Assembly: GCF_000600975.2 (NCBI RefSeq)
Contig: NZ_KK088650.1
Coordinates: forward strand, 496,001-560,000
Length of the DNA stretch: 64,000 bases
DNA from: Limimaricola hongkongensis DSM 17492
Lineage (GTDB): Bacteria > Pseudomonadota > Alphaproteobacteria > Rhodobacterales > Rhodobacteraceae
Direction of reading: 5' to 3'
Part shown: one piece after another, positions 12,343 to 20,536 of the stretch
How positions within the stretch are numbered: position 1 is the first letter of the stretch
Layout of the letters: every line of letters starts with the position of its first letter
Made by a program: the position numbers and the translations under genes
Notes under the pieces: generated by a model
The model's input: only the letters and a program-made list of their open reading frames with translations
Database searches by the model: none
What the model was told of the DNA's origin: nothing

Positions 12343-12408
12343 GCGCCGCCTTTTCCCCGCGCGCGATCTGCGGCAGGAAGGGCGCGACACGCACCGCCCG
12401 GAGACGAC

Positions 12409-12987
12409 ATGCCCGATCCCAACCCGCAGGCGCTCGACTTCCTGTCGACGCGCCGGTCCCGCCCCGCCAAGACCCTGACCGCGCCCGCCCCCGACCGCGC
12501 GGCGCTGCGCCCGCTGCTCACCGCCGCGCTGCGGGTGCCCGATCACGGCAAGCTGGAGCCGTGGCGGCTCATCGTGCTCGAAAAGCCGGCGCTGGAGCGG
12601 CTCGCCGCGCTCATCCCCGCGCGCGCCGAGGCGCTGGGCATCGATCCGTCCAAGCGCGACAAGGCCGTGGCGCAATACCGCGACGCCGATCTCGTGGTGG
12701 CGGTGGTCTCGGCGCCCAAGCCGTCCGAGAAGGTGCCGCAGGTCGAGCAGCTCCACTCCGCCGCCTGCGTCTGCCTGTCGCTTCTGAACGCGGCGCTGGC
12801 GGCGGGCTGGGGCGCGAACTGGCTGTCGGGCTGGGCCAGCCATGACGCGGTGTTCTGCCGCGAGGGGCTGGGGCTGGGCGAGGGCGAAAGCATCGCCGGG
12901 CTGATCCATATCGGTACCGAGACCGTGCCCGCGCCGGAACGCCCGCGCCCGGATGTCGAGGCGCTGACCGAATGGCGCGAGGCATGA
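12409..12987 (+). CDS. Nitroreductase family protein (YdjA-like)
   Basis: FMN-dependent oxidoreductase of 192 residues. TRRSRPAKTL resembles the FMN-phosphate-binding RRS motif, RVPDHGKLEPWRLIVL is the usual second FMN-binding element, and GWGANWLSGW lies near the dimer interface. Size and pattern fit the short YdjA type. GGAGACGAC precedes the ATG. The stop overlaps the next start (ATGA), so it is cotranscribed with the EI24 gene. Substrate unknown. Confidence 0.85.
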   Translation: MPDPNPQALDFLSTRRSRPAKTLTAPAPDRAALRPLLTAALRVPDHGKLEPWRLIVLEKPALERLAALIPARAEALGIDPSKRDKAVAQYRDADLVVAVVSAPKPSEKVPQVEQLHSAACVCLSLLNAALAAGWGANWLSGWASHDAVFCREGLGLGEGESIAGLIHIGTETVPAPERPRPDVEALTEWREA

Positions 12988-13688
12988 TCCTCACCGATTT
13001 CGCCCGCGCGCTGGCGCAGATGGTCGACCCGCGGTTCCGCCGGGTGCTCTGGCTTGGCATCGCCTTGTCGGCGGGGCTTCTGGTGGCGCTTTACGCAGGG
13101 CTACTGGGGCTGGTCGGGCTGTTCGCGCCCGACAGCGTGACGCTGCCGCTGATCGGCGAAGTGGCGTGGGTCGACGACGCGCTGGGCTGGGGCTCGCTCT
13201 TGCTGATGCTCGCGCTGTCGGTGTTCCTGATGCTGCCGGTGGCCTCGATGATGAGCGGCTTCTTCCTCGAGGAGGTGGCCGACGCGGTCGAGGCGAAGCA
13301 TTACCCCGGCCTGCCGCCCGCGCGTGCCGTGCCGCTCGCGGATCAGGTCCGCGACACGGTGGCGTTCCTCGCGGTTCTGGTGCTCGTGAACGTCGCGGCT
13401 TTCGCCGCGAGCCTCGCCTTTCCGCCCGCCGCGCCGTTCTTGTTCTACGGGGTGAATGGCTGGCTGCTGGGGCGCGAGTATTTCCAGGTCGCGGCGATGC
13501 GCCGCGAGGGCCGGACCGGCGCGCGCATGATGCGCAAGCGGCATCCGCTCAGGATCTGGGGCGCGGGCTGCCTGATGGCGGTGCCGCTGACGGTGCCGGT
13601 GGTGAACCTGCTGGTGCCGGTGCTGGGGGCGGCGACCTTCACCCACCTGTATCACCGGCTGGCGCGGCGGCGGGCCGCTACTCGCTGA
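12984..13688 (+). CDS. EI24 (CysZ-like) membrane protein
   Basis: A 234-residue inner-membrane protein of the EI24/CysZ family (PF07264), with hydrophobic spans at about 22-45, 67-90, 130-160 and 200-225 and the conserved pattern FYGVNGWLLGREYFQVAAMRR. CysZ members move sulfate, but alphaproteobacterial relatives next to nitroreductases are uncharacterised, so transport of sulfate is only a possibility. The start at 12984 lies in the ATGA overlap with the preceding gene. It converges on the DUF1467 gene, overlapping it by 11 bases. Confidence 0.8.
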   Translation: MILTDFARALAQMVDPRFRRVLWLGIALSAGLLVALYAGLLGLVGLFAPDSVTLPLIGEVAWVDDALGWGSLLLMLALSVFLMLPVASMMSGFFLEEVADAVEAKHYPGLPPARAVPLADQVRDTVAFLAVLVLVNVAAFAASLAFPPAAPFLFYGVNGWLLGREYFQVAAMRREGRTGARMMRKRHPLRIWGAGCLMAVPLTVPVVNLLVPVLGAATFTHLYHRLARRRAATR

Positions 13689-13971
13689 CCAGCGGGCCGT
13701 TGGCGGGGGCCATGCGGTCGAACACGTCGATGTCGCGCACCGTGACCCCGCCCCACAGGATGAAGGCCGACAGCGCGGCCCAGATCGGCACCGCCCAGAG
13801 CGTGGTGAGCCGGGCCTTGCGGCCGATGCGGAAATCGGCGGGCGCCGAGGCATGGGTGCCGGGCACGGTTTCGCCCGCGTCGCCCTGGGTGACGAGCCGG
13901 AGCGGCAGCACGACGAAGAACACCATGAACCATGTCACGGCAAAGAGCACGAAGGCGGCGGTGATGGTCAT
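13678..13971 (-). CDS. DUF1467 family membrane protein
   Basis: A 97-residue protein with two spans (about residues 3-25 and 58-78); the first contains the family signature WFMVFFVVLPLRLVTQGD. Function unknown. It follows mce by 10 bases, the standard Rhodobacterales pairing, so it is cotranscribed with mce. Confidence 0.88.
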   Translation of the reverse strand: MTITAAFVLFAVTWFMVFFVVLPLRLVTQGDAGETVPGTHASAPADFRIGRKARLTTLWAVPIWAALSAFILWGGVTVRDIDVFDRMAPANGPLVSE

Positions 13972-13981
13972 GGGCGTCTCC

Positions 13982-14386
13982 TCAGACCTGTTCGATCTCG
14001 ATCAGGCAGCCGTCGAAATCCTTGGGGTGCAGGAACAGCACCGGTTTGCCATGCGCGCCGGTTTTCGGCGTGCCATCGCCCAGCACCCGCGCGCCCGATG
14101 CCACGAGACGGTCGCGCGCGGCGGCGATGTCGTCCACCTCGTAGCAGACGTGGTGCATCCCGCCAGAGGGCGATTTCGCGAGAAACCCCGCGACGGGCGA
14201 GCCGTCGTCCAGCGGCTCCATCAGCTCGATCTTGGTGTTGGGCAGCTCCACGAAGACGACCCGGACGCCGTGATCGGGCAGCGCCTGCGGCGCGCTGACC
14301 GTGGCGCCGAGCGGGCCGGAATAGCGCGCGGCGGCGGCGTCGAGGTCGGGCACGACGATGGCGACATGGTTGAGACGTCCGATCAT
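13982..14386 (-). CDS. mce: Methylmalonyl-CoA epimerase
   Basis: Interconverts (2S)- and (2R)-methylmalonyl-CoA in propionyl-CoA catabolism. The 134 residues are a vicinal-oxygen-chelate fold with metal ligands in LNHVAIVVPD (His7), HHVCYEVDD and the C-terminal CLIEIEQ glutamate. The frame is open further upstream, but MIGRLNHVAIVVP is the universal N-terminus and AGGAGC lies before it. First of a two-gene unit with the DUF1467 gene. Confidence 0.93.
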   Translation of the reverse strand: MIGRLNHVAIVVPDLDAAAARYSGPLGATVSAPQALPDHGVRVVFVELPNTKIELMEPLDDGSPVAGFLAKSPSGGMHHVCYEVDDIAAARDRLVASGARVLGDGTPKTGAHGKPVLFLHPKDFDGCLIEIEQV

Positions 14387-14540
14387 CCGGGGGCTCCTGC
14401 TTGCATGGCGGGGATATGGCGGCTCGGGCCGGGCGGCGCAACCGCGCGGATCGTCGCGGCTTAAGACGGGATTCACCATGTCGGGCCAAGCTGGGTCGCG
14501 CAGGGCCGGTCCGGCCCGCGCATTCGAAAGGAAGGCTGCC

Positions 14541-15257
14541 ATGCCCGTCAACATGACCTTTCCCGGTCTTCGCGCTCCGAGCGCCGACCGTCCGCTTCTC
14601 GGATTGACCGTGCTGCTGGTCGAGGACAGCCGCTTTGCCTGCGAGGCGATGCGCCTGTTATGCCTGCGTTCGGGCGCGCGCATCCGCCGCGCCGACAGCC
14701 TGCACAACGCCCGGCGCCACCTGCGGGTCTATCGCCCCGACGCGGTGATCGTCGATCTCGGCCTGCCCGACGGCTCGGGAATCGAGCTGATCGTGGAGCT
14801 GGCGCAGGCCACGCCGCGCATCGACATGCTGCTCGCCATTTCCGGCGAGCCGGAGGGGGAGGGCCCCGCGCTGGCGGCGGGGGCCGACGGGTTTCTGGCC
14901 AAGCCGATCGCCCGTCTGGTGGAGTTCCAGCAGGCATTGCTCGCGCATATGCCGGCCGAGCGCCGCCCCGGCGGACCGCGCCCGCTCTCCGAGGAGGTGG
15001 TGGTGCCCGACCCGGTGGCGCTGCGCGACGATCTCACGCTCGCCGCGCAGCTGATCCGGGGCGGCTGGCCCGCCGAATGCGACGTGGCCTATGTGGCGCA
15101 GTTTCTGGGCGGCGTGGCGCGCAGCGCCGGTGACGCGCGGCTCGGCGCGGCGGCCGAGGCGCTGGCGGCGGCGCGCAGCAGCGGCGCGGCGGGGCCGGCG
15201 CTCGACCGGCTCGCGGCGCTGGTCGAGGACCGGCTTGCGGCGCCGGCCCCGATCTGA
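14541..15257 (+). CDS. Response regulator receiver protein without a known output domain
   Basis: A 238-residue protein. Residues about 18-130 are a CheY-like receiver: acidic pair in LLVEDSRFA, phosphoacceptor Asp in IVDLGLPDGSG and Lys in FLAKPI. The C-terminal 90 residues are alpha-helical and Ala-rich, with no HTH or enzymatic motif; they could be a degenerate HPt-like or protein-interaction segment, but the usual phosphotransfer His is not apparent. The ATG at 14541 has AAAGGAAGG upstream, so I reject the upstream in-frame extension. No partner kinase is adjacent. Confidence 0.8.
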   Translation: MPVNMTFPGLRAPSADRPLLGLTVLLVEDSRFACEAMRLLCLRSGARIRRADSLHNARRHLRVYRPDAVIVDLGLPDGSGIELIVELAQATPRIDMLLAISGEPEGEGPALAAGADGFLAKPIARLVEFQQALLAHMPAERRPGGPRPLSEEVVVPDPVALRDDLTLAAQLIRGGWPAECDVAYVAQFLGGVARSAGDARLGAAAEALAAARSSGAAGPALDRLAALVEDRLAAPAPI

Positions 15258-15277
15258 GCGCGACCCGGTGCCGCGTT

Positions 15278-18200
15278 CTAGTAATCGCGCTCGAAGAACA
15301 CGCCGAGCGAGGTTTCGCCATCGCTCGACACCCGGCCCTGGGCCTTGATGTCGTCGGTCACGTCGAGGTTGAGGTTGATGGATGTCTGGTCGGTGCCGAC
15401 GGTGACGTCGGTATAGATGTTCTCCGACAGGTACTTGCCCGCGCGCAGGGCGGCATTGCCTTCGTCGTCGGTGGTGATGTCGAGATCGTCGAGCCCGGTG
15501 CCCGCGCGGAAATCGTCGATCAGACCGCCGCCGCCGCGCCCCGCGAGCGTGCCCACCGCCGCGGCGAGCTGCACCGCCTGCAGCGGCGAGATCGAGGACA
15601 GGTCGCGCCCGAAGATCAGCTGCGACAGCACCTCGTCCTGCGGCAGGTCCGGGGTCGATTCGAACCGCACCTCGGGCGCGCTGGCCGGACCTTCGATGAT
15701 GATCCGCACCCGGGTGCCGGTCGCGGTTTCCGTGGTGGCCACCAGCCGGATGAAGGGGCTGAAATCGCCCTGAAGAAAGGCGCCGCCCTCATCCAGCTCG
15801 AAGCGCTGCTGCAGGATGTCGAGACGGCCCCGGATCAGCTCGAACTCGCCCACCGGGATCACCTGGTTGGTGCTGCCGCCGATCTCCAGCTCGCCGCCCA
15901 GCTCGGCGTCGAGCCCGCGCCCGCGGATGAAGATGCGCGACGGCGCGCGGATCGTCACGTCGAGCCCGTAGCCCGGACCCGAGGGGCCCTGCGTCTCGGC
16001 CGCCGCCGCGCCGATATCGACGCCCGCGATGGTGAGCCCGGCGCGCGCCAGCGTGCGCTGCACCGCCTGCGGGGCGTTGACATGGCGCACCTGTGGCAGG
16101 TCACCCAGCGCGCCGATGCCCGAGGAGGGCACCTGGATCTCGGTCGGGCCAAGCTCGACCAGCCCCGCGATCAGCGCGCCGCCCGCAAGCGGACCCGTGA
16201 CGCTGAGCCGCCCGTCGGCGGTGGTCTCGTAAAGCTCGGGGTCGCGCAGTTCGAGATCGTCGAGCGCGATGACGAGATCGGCGTCGAACCCGCCGGTGAG
16301 CGCGACCGGGCCGGAGACCGAAAGCCGCCCGCCTTTTTCGAGCGCCGCAGAAAGCGCGAGATCGGCGCGGTTGCCCGACAGGGCGATGGTGGTGTCGATG
16401 TCCTGCACCGTCAGCCCCACGGTCGGCACCGCCAGCTGGGCGTCGGCGGTGGAGATCGTGCCGGTGAGCGAGGAGAGCGCGGGCGGGCCGTCGAGGCGCA
16501 GGTCGAAGCGGGCGGTGCCGTCGAGACGGCGCGGCGCGATCAGGTCGTTGACCAGCCCGAGCTGCGCCTGCCCGGTGACGCCGAGATCAAGCGTGCCGTT
16601 CGACAGGTAGCGCCCTGCGACATCGGCGCTGGTGCCGCCCGGACCGGTGGCCGTGACATCGAGATCGAGATCGCCCGCGGCGTTGCGCGCGGCGGTGCCG
16701 GTGGCGGTGACCGGGCCGGTGAAGTCGGGCGTGAAGATCCCGATATCGTTCAGCCGCGCCGTGAAGCTGGCGCTCTGGTCGCTGCCGGTGCCGGTGGCGT
16801 CGGCCTGCACCGAAAAGGCGGGAAAGCGAATGTCGAGATCGCGCACCGCGATCTCGCCCGGCGCGTCGCGGCTGAGCCGTGCGTCGATCGTGCCGCTGCC
16901 GTCGAGAAGCCGCGACGCCGCCTCGACGCCGATGTCGAGATCGGAGGCCCGGCCATCGACGGTCACGTCGAAGGCCGACAGGTCCGGCATCAGCGTGCCC
17001 GCCGCGTCGAGATCGACGCTGCCGCCAAGCGGGCGGCCCGCGAGCTGCGAGAACGGCGCGAGAGAGGCTATGTCGGCGCCGAGCCGCGCGGTGATCTCGC
17101 GGCCCCGGGCCTCGGGCGCGACCCGCCCGGTGGCGGCGATGTCGGTGCCCTGCGCGGTGCCGGTCACCTCGAAATCGATGCCGCCCTGCGCGTCGCCGGA
17201 GGCCGTGGCCGCGACGGTGGCGGGGCCCGACAGGCCCGGCGCGAAGGGCGCGATCTCGGCCAGGCGGATGTCGAAATCGCCGGTGGGCAGGCCGTCCGTG
17301 ACAGTGGCGTTGCCGCTGGCGCGGATCTGCGGGTTCGACAGCTCGAAGCGGGGCAGGGCGAAATCCTGCGGGCCGGAGCGGATCGTTCGGGCATCGAGCA
17401 CCGTCTCGCCCACGAGCAGCGGGTCGAGCTGGTCGATGCCGGTGGTGACGTCGGTGGCGGTGCCGTCGAGCGTCACCTCGAAGCGCGACAGGTCGGCGCT
17501 CGCGGTGCCGGAGGTCGAAAGATCGACCGCGCCGGAGAGCGGACGGCCCGCCAGCGTGCCGACCGGGGCGAGATCATCGATGTCGAGGTCGAGGTCGAAA
17601 TCGCCCGACCCGTTCTCGATCATGGCCGCGCCGGTGACGTCCAGCCCCTGCGCGGTCACGCGCAGGTTCTCGACCATGAAATCCTCGGGACCGCTGCGCA
17701 CGGCGTGGCCCGACAGGCTCAGCGTGCCGCCGAACAGCGCATCGGCCGCGTCCTCGCCGGTGGCGAGATCGGTGGCGCGCCCGTCGAGTGTCACGTCGAA
17801 GCTGGAGGCATCGAGCGCGGCGGAGCCGCTGGCCGAGAGCCGCGCCTCGCCCGCGAGCGGGCGGTCCACCGCCTCGCCCACCGCGGACAGGTCGCGCGCG
17901 TCGAGGTCGAGGTCGAACTCGGCCAGCCCCTCGATCACCTCCGCGCGGCCCGTCGCCGCGATGGCGGGGCCGTCGAGCACGAGATCCTCGACCGAGAAGC
18001 TTTCGGCACCGCTACGGGTCGCCCGGCCCGACAGCGCGACCCGGCCCCGCAACAGCGGGTCGGCCTGGTCGATGCCGGTGACGAGATCGGTGGCGGTGGC
18101 GTCGATGGTGATGTCGGCTTGGCTCAGATCGGTCTGCATCCGGCCCGAGGCCGAAAGGTCGATCGCACCGGAAAGCGGCCTGTCCACCGCTTCGCCCACC

Positions 18201-20536
18201 GGGCCGAGATCGGCGGCGGTGGCGTCGATGTCGAAGATCGCGGTGGTGCCGTTGAGCTCGGCCCGCCCGGTGGCGGTCAGGCTCTGCGAGGTCAGGTCGA
18301 AATTCTCGACGCGGAAGCTTTCGGGGCCCGACCGCACCGCCCGGCCCGACAGCGCCGCCTGTCCGCGCAGCAGCGGATCGGCCTGCGTCACGCCGGTGAC
18401 GAGATCGGTGGTCGCGGCGTCGATCACCAGGTCGAAGGTCGAGGCGTCGGATGCGAGCGTGCCCCTGGCCGAGAAATCCGCGGCACCCGACAACTCGCGG
18501 CCCGCGATGGTCGAGAAGGGCGCGACGTCGCGCAGATCGGCGGTCATGTCGAGCGTGACCTGTCCGCCATCTTCCTCGGCGGCCTGCGTCGCGTCGATCA
18601 CGGCGCGGCCATTGGGCAGGGTCGCGACCACGTCGGCGGTGGTGACGCCAGCCGCATCGCGCGAGGCGGTGCCGGTGAGGCTGGCCGGCCCGGTGACGCC
18701 GTCGAGCGCAAAGCCCGCATTCTCGACCGAGATGTCGAATTCGGCGGCGCTTGCGCCCGAGGTGATGTCGGCCTGCGCGGTCGCGGTCATTTCGGGCGTG
18801 GCGATGCGCAGATCGTCGATCCGGGTGCCGGTTTCGTCGCGCGCGGCACGCAGCGCGATCTCGCCTGCGCCGCCGATATAGGGATCGAGCGGTTCGATCC
18901 CGAGCGCGAGATCCTGCGTGCCGCCCGACAGCGTCACGTCGAAGATGCCGTCGAGCGGGCGGATCGTGCTGTCGATGTCGAGATCGGCGGCGCCCGCGAG
19001 ATCGAGACCGGTCAGCCCCGAGAAGCGCTCCAGCCGCTCGGCTTCGAGGCTGAGCGTCGTCTCCGTCTCGAAGCCGTTCTCGGCACCCGCGACCGTGCCC
19101 TTGGCGTCGAGCGCGATGCCCGGCCCGTCGAGCGTGACGCGGTCGATCATGACCGGCCCGTCGCCATCGCGCTCGAGCACGATCTCGCCCGCGATCTGCT
19201 GGCCCAGCGCCTCGGCCAGATCGGCATCGTCGAATTGCAGCCCGCGCGCGGTGTAATCCACATCGGCGGTGAACAGGCTCGGCGCGGCGTCGGTCGCGCC
19301 GACGATCACGCCGCCGCCCTGCACGGTGAATTGCGGGATGGTCAGGCCGGGGCGGGCGAAATCCCGCGCGGTGAGGTCGATCACCCATTGGTCGCCGGTG
19401 CTGGCGTCGAATTGCAGCGCAAGTTCCGCGCCGCCGATCCGCGTCTCGCCGCCCGCGACGGGCAGGGTGACGGGGCCGCCATCCGCGCCGCCGACCCGGC
19501 CCGAGAGGTCGAAGCGTTCGGGCCAGCCATCGGCCCCGATCCGGGCCGAACCGTCGAGTTCGAGCGCTTGCGCGGAGATCGACAGCCGCGACAGCGCCAG
19601 CGCGCCGTCCGGCCCGCGCGATCCCGTCACGCCGAGCGTGACATCGGGGCCGAAGAACCCGGCGTAATCGGGCGCGACGAGCGGCGTGACGTCGCCATCG
19701 ACATCGAGCGAGAACCGCAGCGGCGCGGGGCCGTTTTCGGGGGCTTCGCCACGGTCGAGCGCGAAGTCGCCGCTGATGCGCGGCGCGCCGTCCGTGGCCA
19801 GCGAGATCGCGGCGTCGAAATCGTCGACCGGCCCCGCGCCTTCGACCTTGAGCGCGACCGAAGGCCGGCCCGGCAGGTCCAGAAGCCGCGCGGCGATGCC
19901 GTTCTCGGCCTCGTCGAGCGCCAGCGTCAGGTCGAGCTGGCGGCTGTCGTTGGAATAGCTGCCCGACAGCTCGAAACGGCCGGTCCGCTCGCCCAGACGC
20001 TCGGCGGTGAGCTGCGCTTCGCCTTCGCCGTCCGCGAGCTGCGCGGAGCCCTGCACGGTGAGCGTGATCTCCTCGTCGAGAAAAGCCTCGCCGAGGATCA
20101 GCTGGTCGATGGCCAGCTCGTCGAGCCGGATCGAAACCGGCAATTCGGGCAAGGAAAAGGGCGAGGCTTCGGCGGCGGGCGGCTCGCCCGGCCCGGCGAT
20201 CGGCGGGCGGCTGAGCTCGATCAGCTCGGCCGACAGCTCCTCGACATCGAGCCTGCCGCGCAGGAGCGCCGAGCGGTTCCAGTCGAGCACGAGGTTCTCG
20301 GCCCTGAGCCAGACACCCTCTTCGTCGGCGATGGTCATCACCTCGATCGAGGCCGAGGAGGACAGCGCGCCCTGGAACCCGGTGATGATCACCTCGCGGC
20401 CCGCGCCCGACAGGTTGTCCTCGATCAGCCCGGTGAGAAAGCCGCGATCGCGATCGGCCTGCTCCTGCTGCGCGGGCAGCATGGTCGGCGCGACGGTGGC
20501 AATGGAGATCGCGGCGGCGCGGGAAAGCTGTTTCAA
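15278..20536 (-). CDS. tamB: Translocation and assembly module subunit TamB
   Basis: Very large inner-membrane-anchored periplasmic protein (1752 residues) of the AsmA/TamB bridge-protein family that works with TamA and contributes to envelope assembly and phospholipid transport. The N-terminus has a short hydrophobic stretch, then GFLTGLIEDNLSGAGREV and VLDWNRSALLRG. The C-terminal DUF490 domain (last 350 residues) includes VPVGEFELIRGRLDILQQRF and LSQLIFGRDLSSISPLQAVQ. The start is TTG, overlapping the tamA stop (TTGA), which implies coupling. The middle is built from repeats, four of them with an exact 106-residue period. Confidence 0.93.
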   Translation of the reverse strand: MKQLSRAAAISIATVAPTMLPAQQEQADRDRGFLTGLIEDNLSGAGREVIITGFQGALSSSASIEVMTIADEEGVWLRAENLVLDWNRSALLRGRLDVEELSAELIELSRPPIAGPGEPPAAEASPFSLPELPVSIRLDELAIDQLILGEAFLDEEITLTVQGSAQLADGEGEAQLTAERLGERTGRFELSGSYSNDSRQLDLTLALDEAENGIAARLLDLPGRPSVALKVEGAGPVDDFDAAISLATDGAPRISGDFALDRGEAPENGPAPLRFSLDVDGDVTPLVAPDYAGFFGPDVTLGVTGSRGPDGALALSRLSISAQALELDGSARIGADGWPERFDLSGRVGGADGGPVTLPVAGGETRIGGAELALQFDASTGDQWVIDLTARDFARPGLTIPQFTVQGGGVIVGATDAAPSLFTADVDYTARGLQFDDADLAEALGQQIAGEIVLERDGDGPVMIDRVTLDGPGIALDAKGTVAGAENGFETETTLSLEAERLERFSGLTGLDLAGAADLDIDSTIRPLDGIFDVTLSGGTQDLALGIEPLDPYIGGAGEIALRAARDETGTRIDDLRIATPEMTATAQADITSGASAAEFDISVENAGFALDGVTGPASLTGTASRDAAGVTTADVVATLPNGRAVIDATQAAEEDGGQVTLDMTADLRDVAPFSTIAGRELSGAADFSARGTLASDASTFDLVIDAATTDLVTGVTQADPLLRGQAALSGRAVRSGPESFRVENFDLTSQSLTATGRAELNGTTAIFDIDATAADLGPVGEAVDRPLSGAIDLSASGRMQTDLSQADITIDATATDLVTGIDQADPLLRGRVALSGRATRSGAESFSVEDLVLDGPAIAATGRAEVIEGLAEFDLDLDARDLSAVGEAVDRPLAGEARLSASGSAALDASSFDVTLDGRATDLATGEDAADALFGGTLSLSGHAVRSGPEDFMVENLRVTAQGLDVTGAAMIENGSGDFDLDLDIDDLAPVGTLAGRPLSGAVDLSTSGTASADLSRFEVTLDGTATDVTTGIDQLDPLLVGETVLDARTIRSGPQDFALPRFELSNPQIRASGNATVTDGLPTGDFDIRLAEIAPFAPGLSGPATVAATASGDAQGGIDFEVTGTAQGTDIAATGRVAPEARGREITARLGADIASLAPFSQLAGRPLGGSVDLDAAGTLMPDLSAFDVTVDGRASDLDIGVEAASRLLDGSGTIDARLSRDAPGEIAVRDLDIRFPAFSVQADATGTGSDQSASFTARLNDIGIFTPDFTGPVTATGTAARNAAGDLDLDVTATGPGGTSADVAGRYLSNGTLDLGVTGQAQLGLVNDLIAPRRLDGTARFDLRLDGPPALSSLTGTISTADAQLAVPTVGLTVQDIDTTIALSGNRADLALSAALEKGGRLSVSGPVALTGGFDADLVIALDDLELRDPELYETTADGRLSVTGPLAGGALIAGLVELGPTEIQVPSSGIGALGDLPQVRHVNAPQAVQRTLARAGLTIAGVDIGAAAAETQGPSGPGYGLDVTIRAPSRIFIRGRGLDAELGGELEIGGSTNQVIPVGEFELIRGRLDILQQRFELDEGGAFLQGDFSPFIRLVATTETATGTRVRIIIEGPASAPEVRFESTPDLPQDEVLSQLIFGRDLSSISPLQAVQLAAAVGTLAGRGGGGLIDDFRAGTGLDDLDITTDDEGNAALRAGKYLSENIYTDVTVGTDQTSINLNLDVTDDIKAQGRVSSDGETSLGVFFERDY
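17417..18688 (-). repeat. Four in-frame 318-base repeats inside tamB
   Basis: Equivalent points of the repeat (plus-strand CAGCG at the coding of DPLL/DALF) fall at 17417, 17735, 18053 and 18371, each exactly 318 bases apart. Each unit encodes 106 residues of the pattern TDLVTGxDQADPLLRG, SGRAVRSGPESF, then VGEAVDRPLSG. Unit boundaries are arbitrary; more diverged relatives seem to flank them. Confidence 0.85.
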
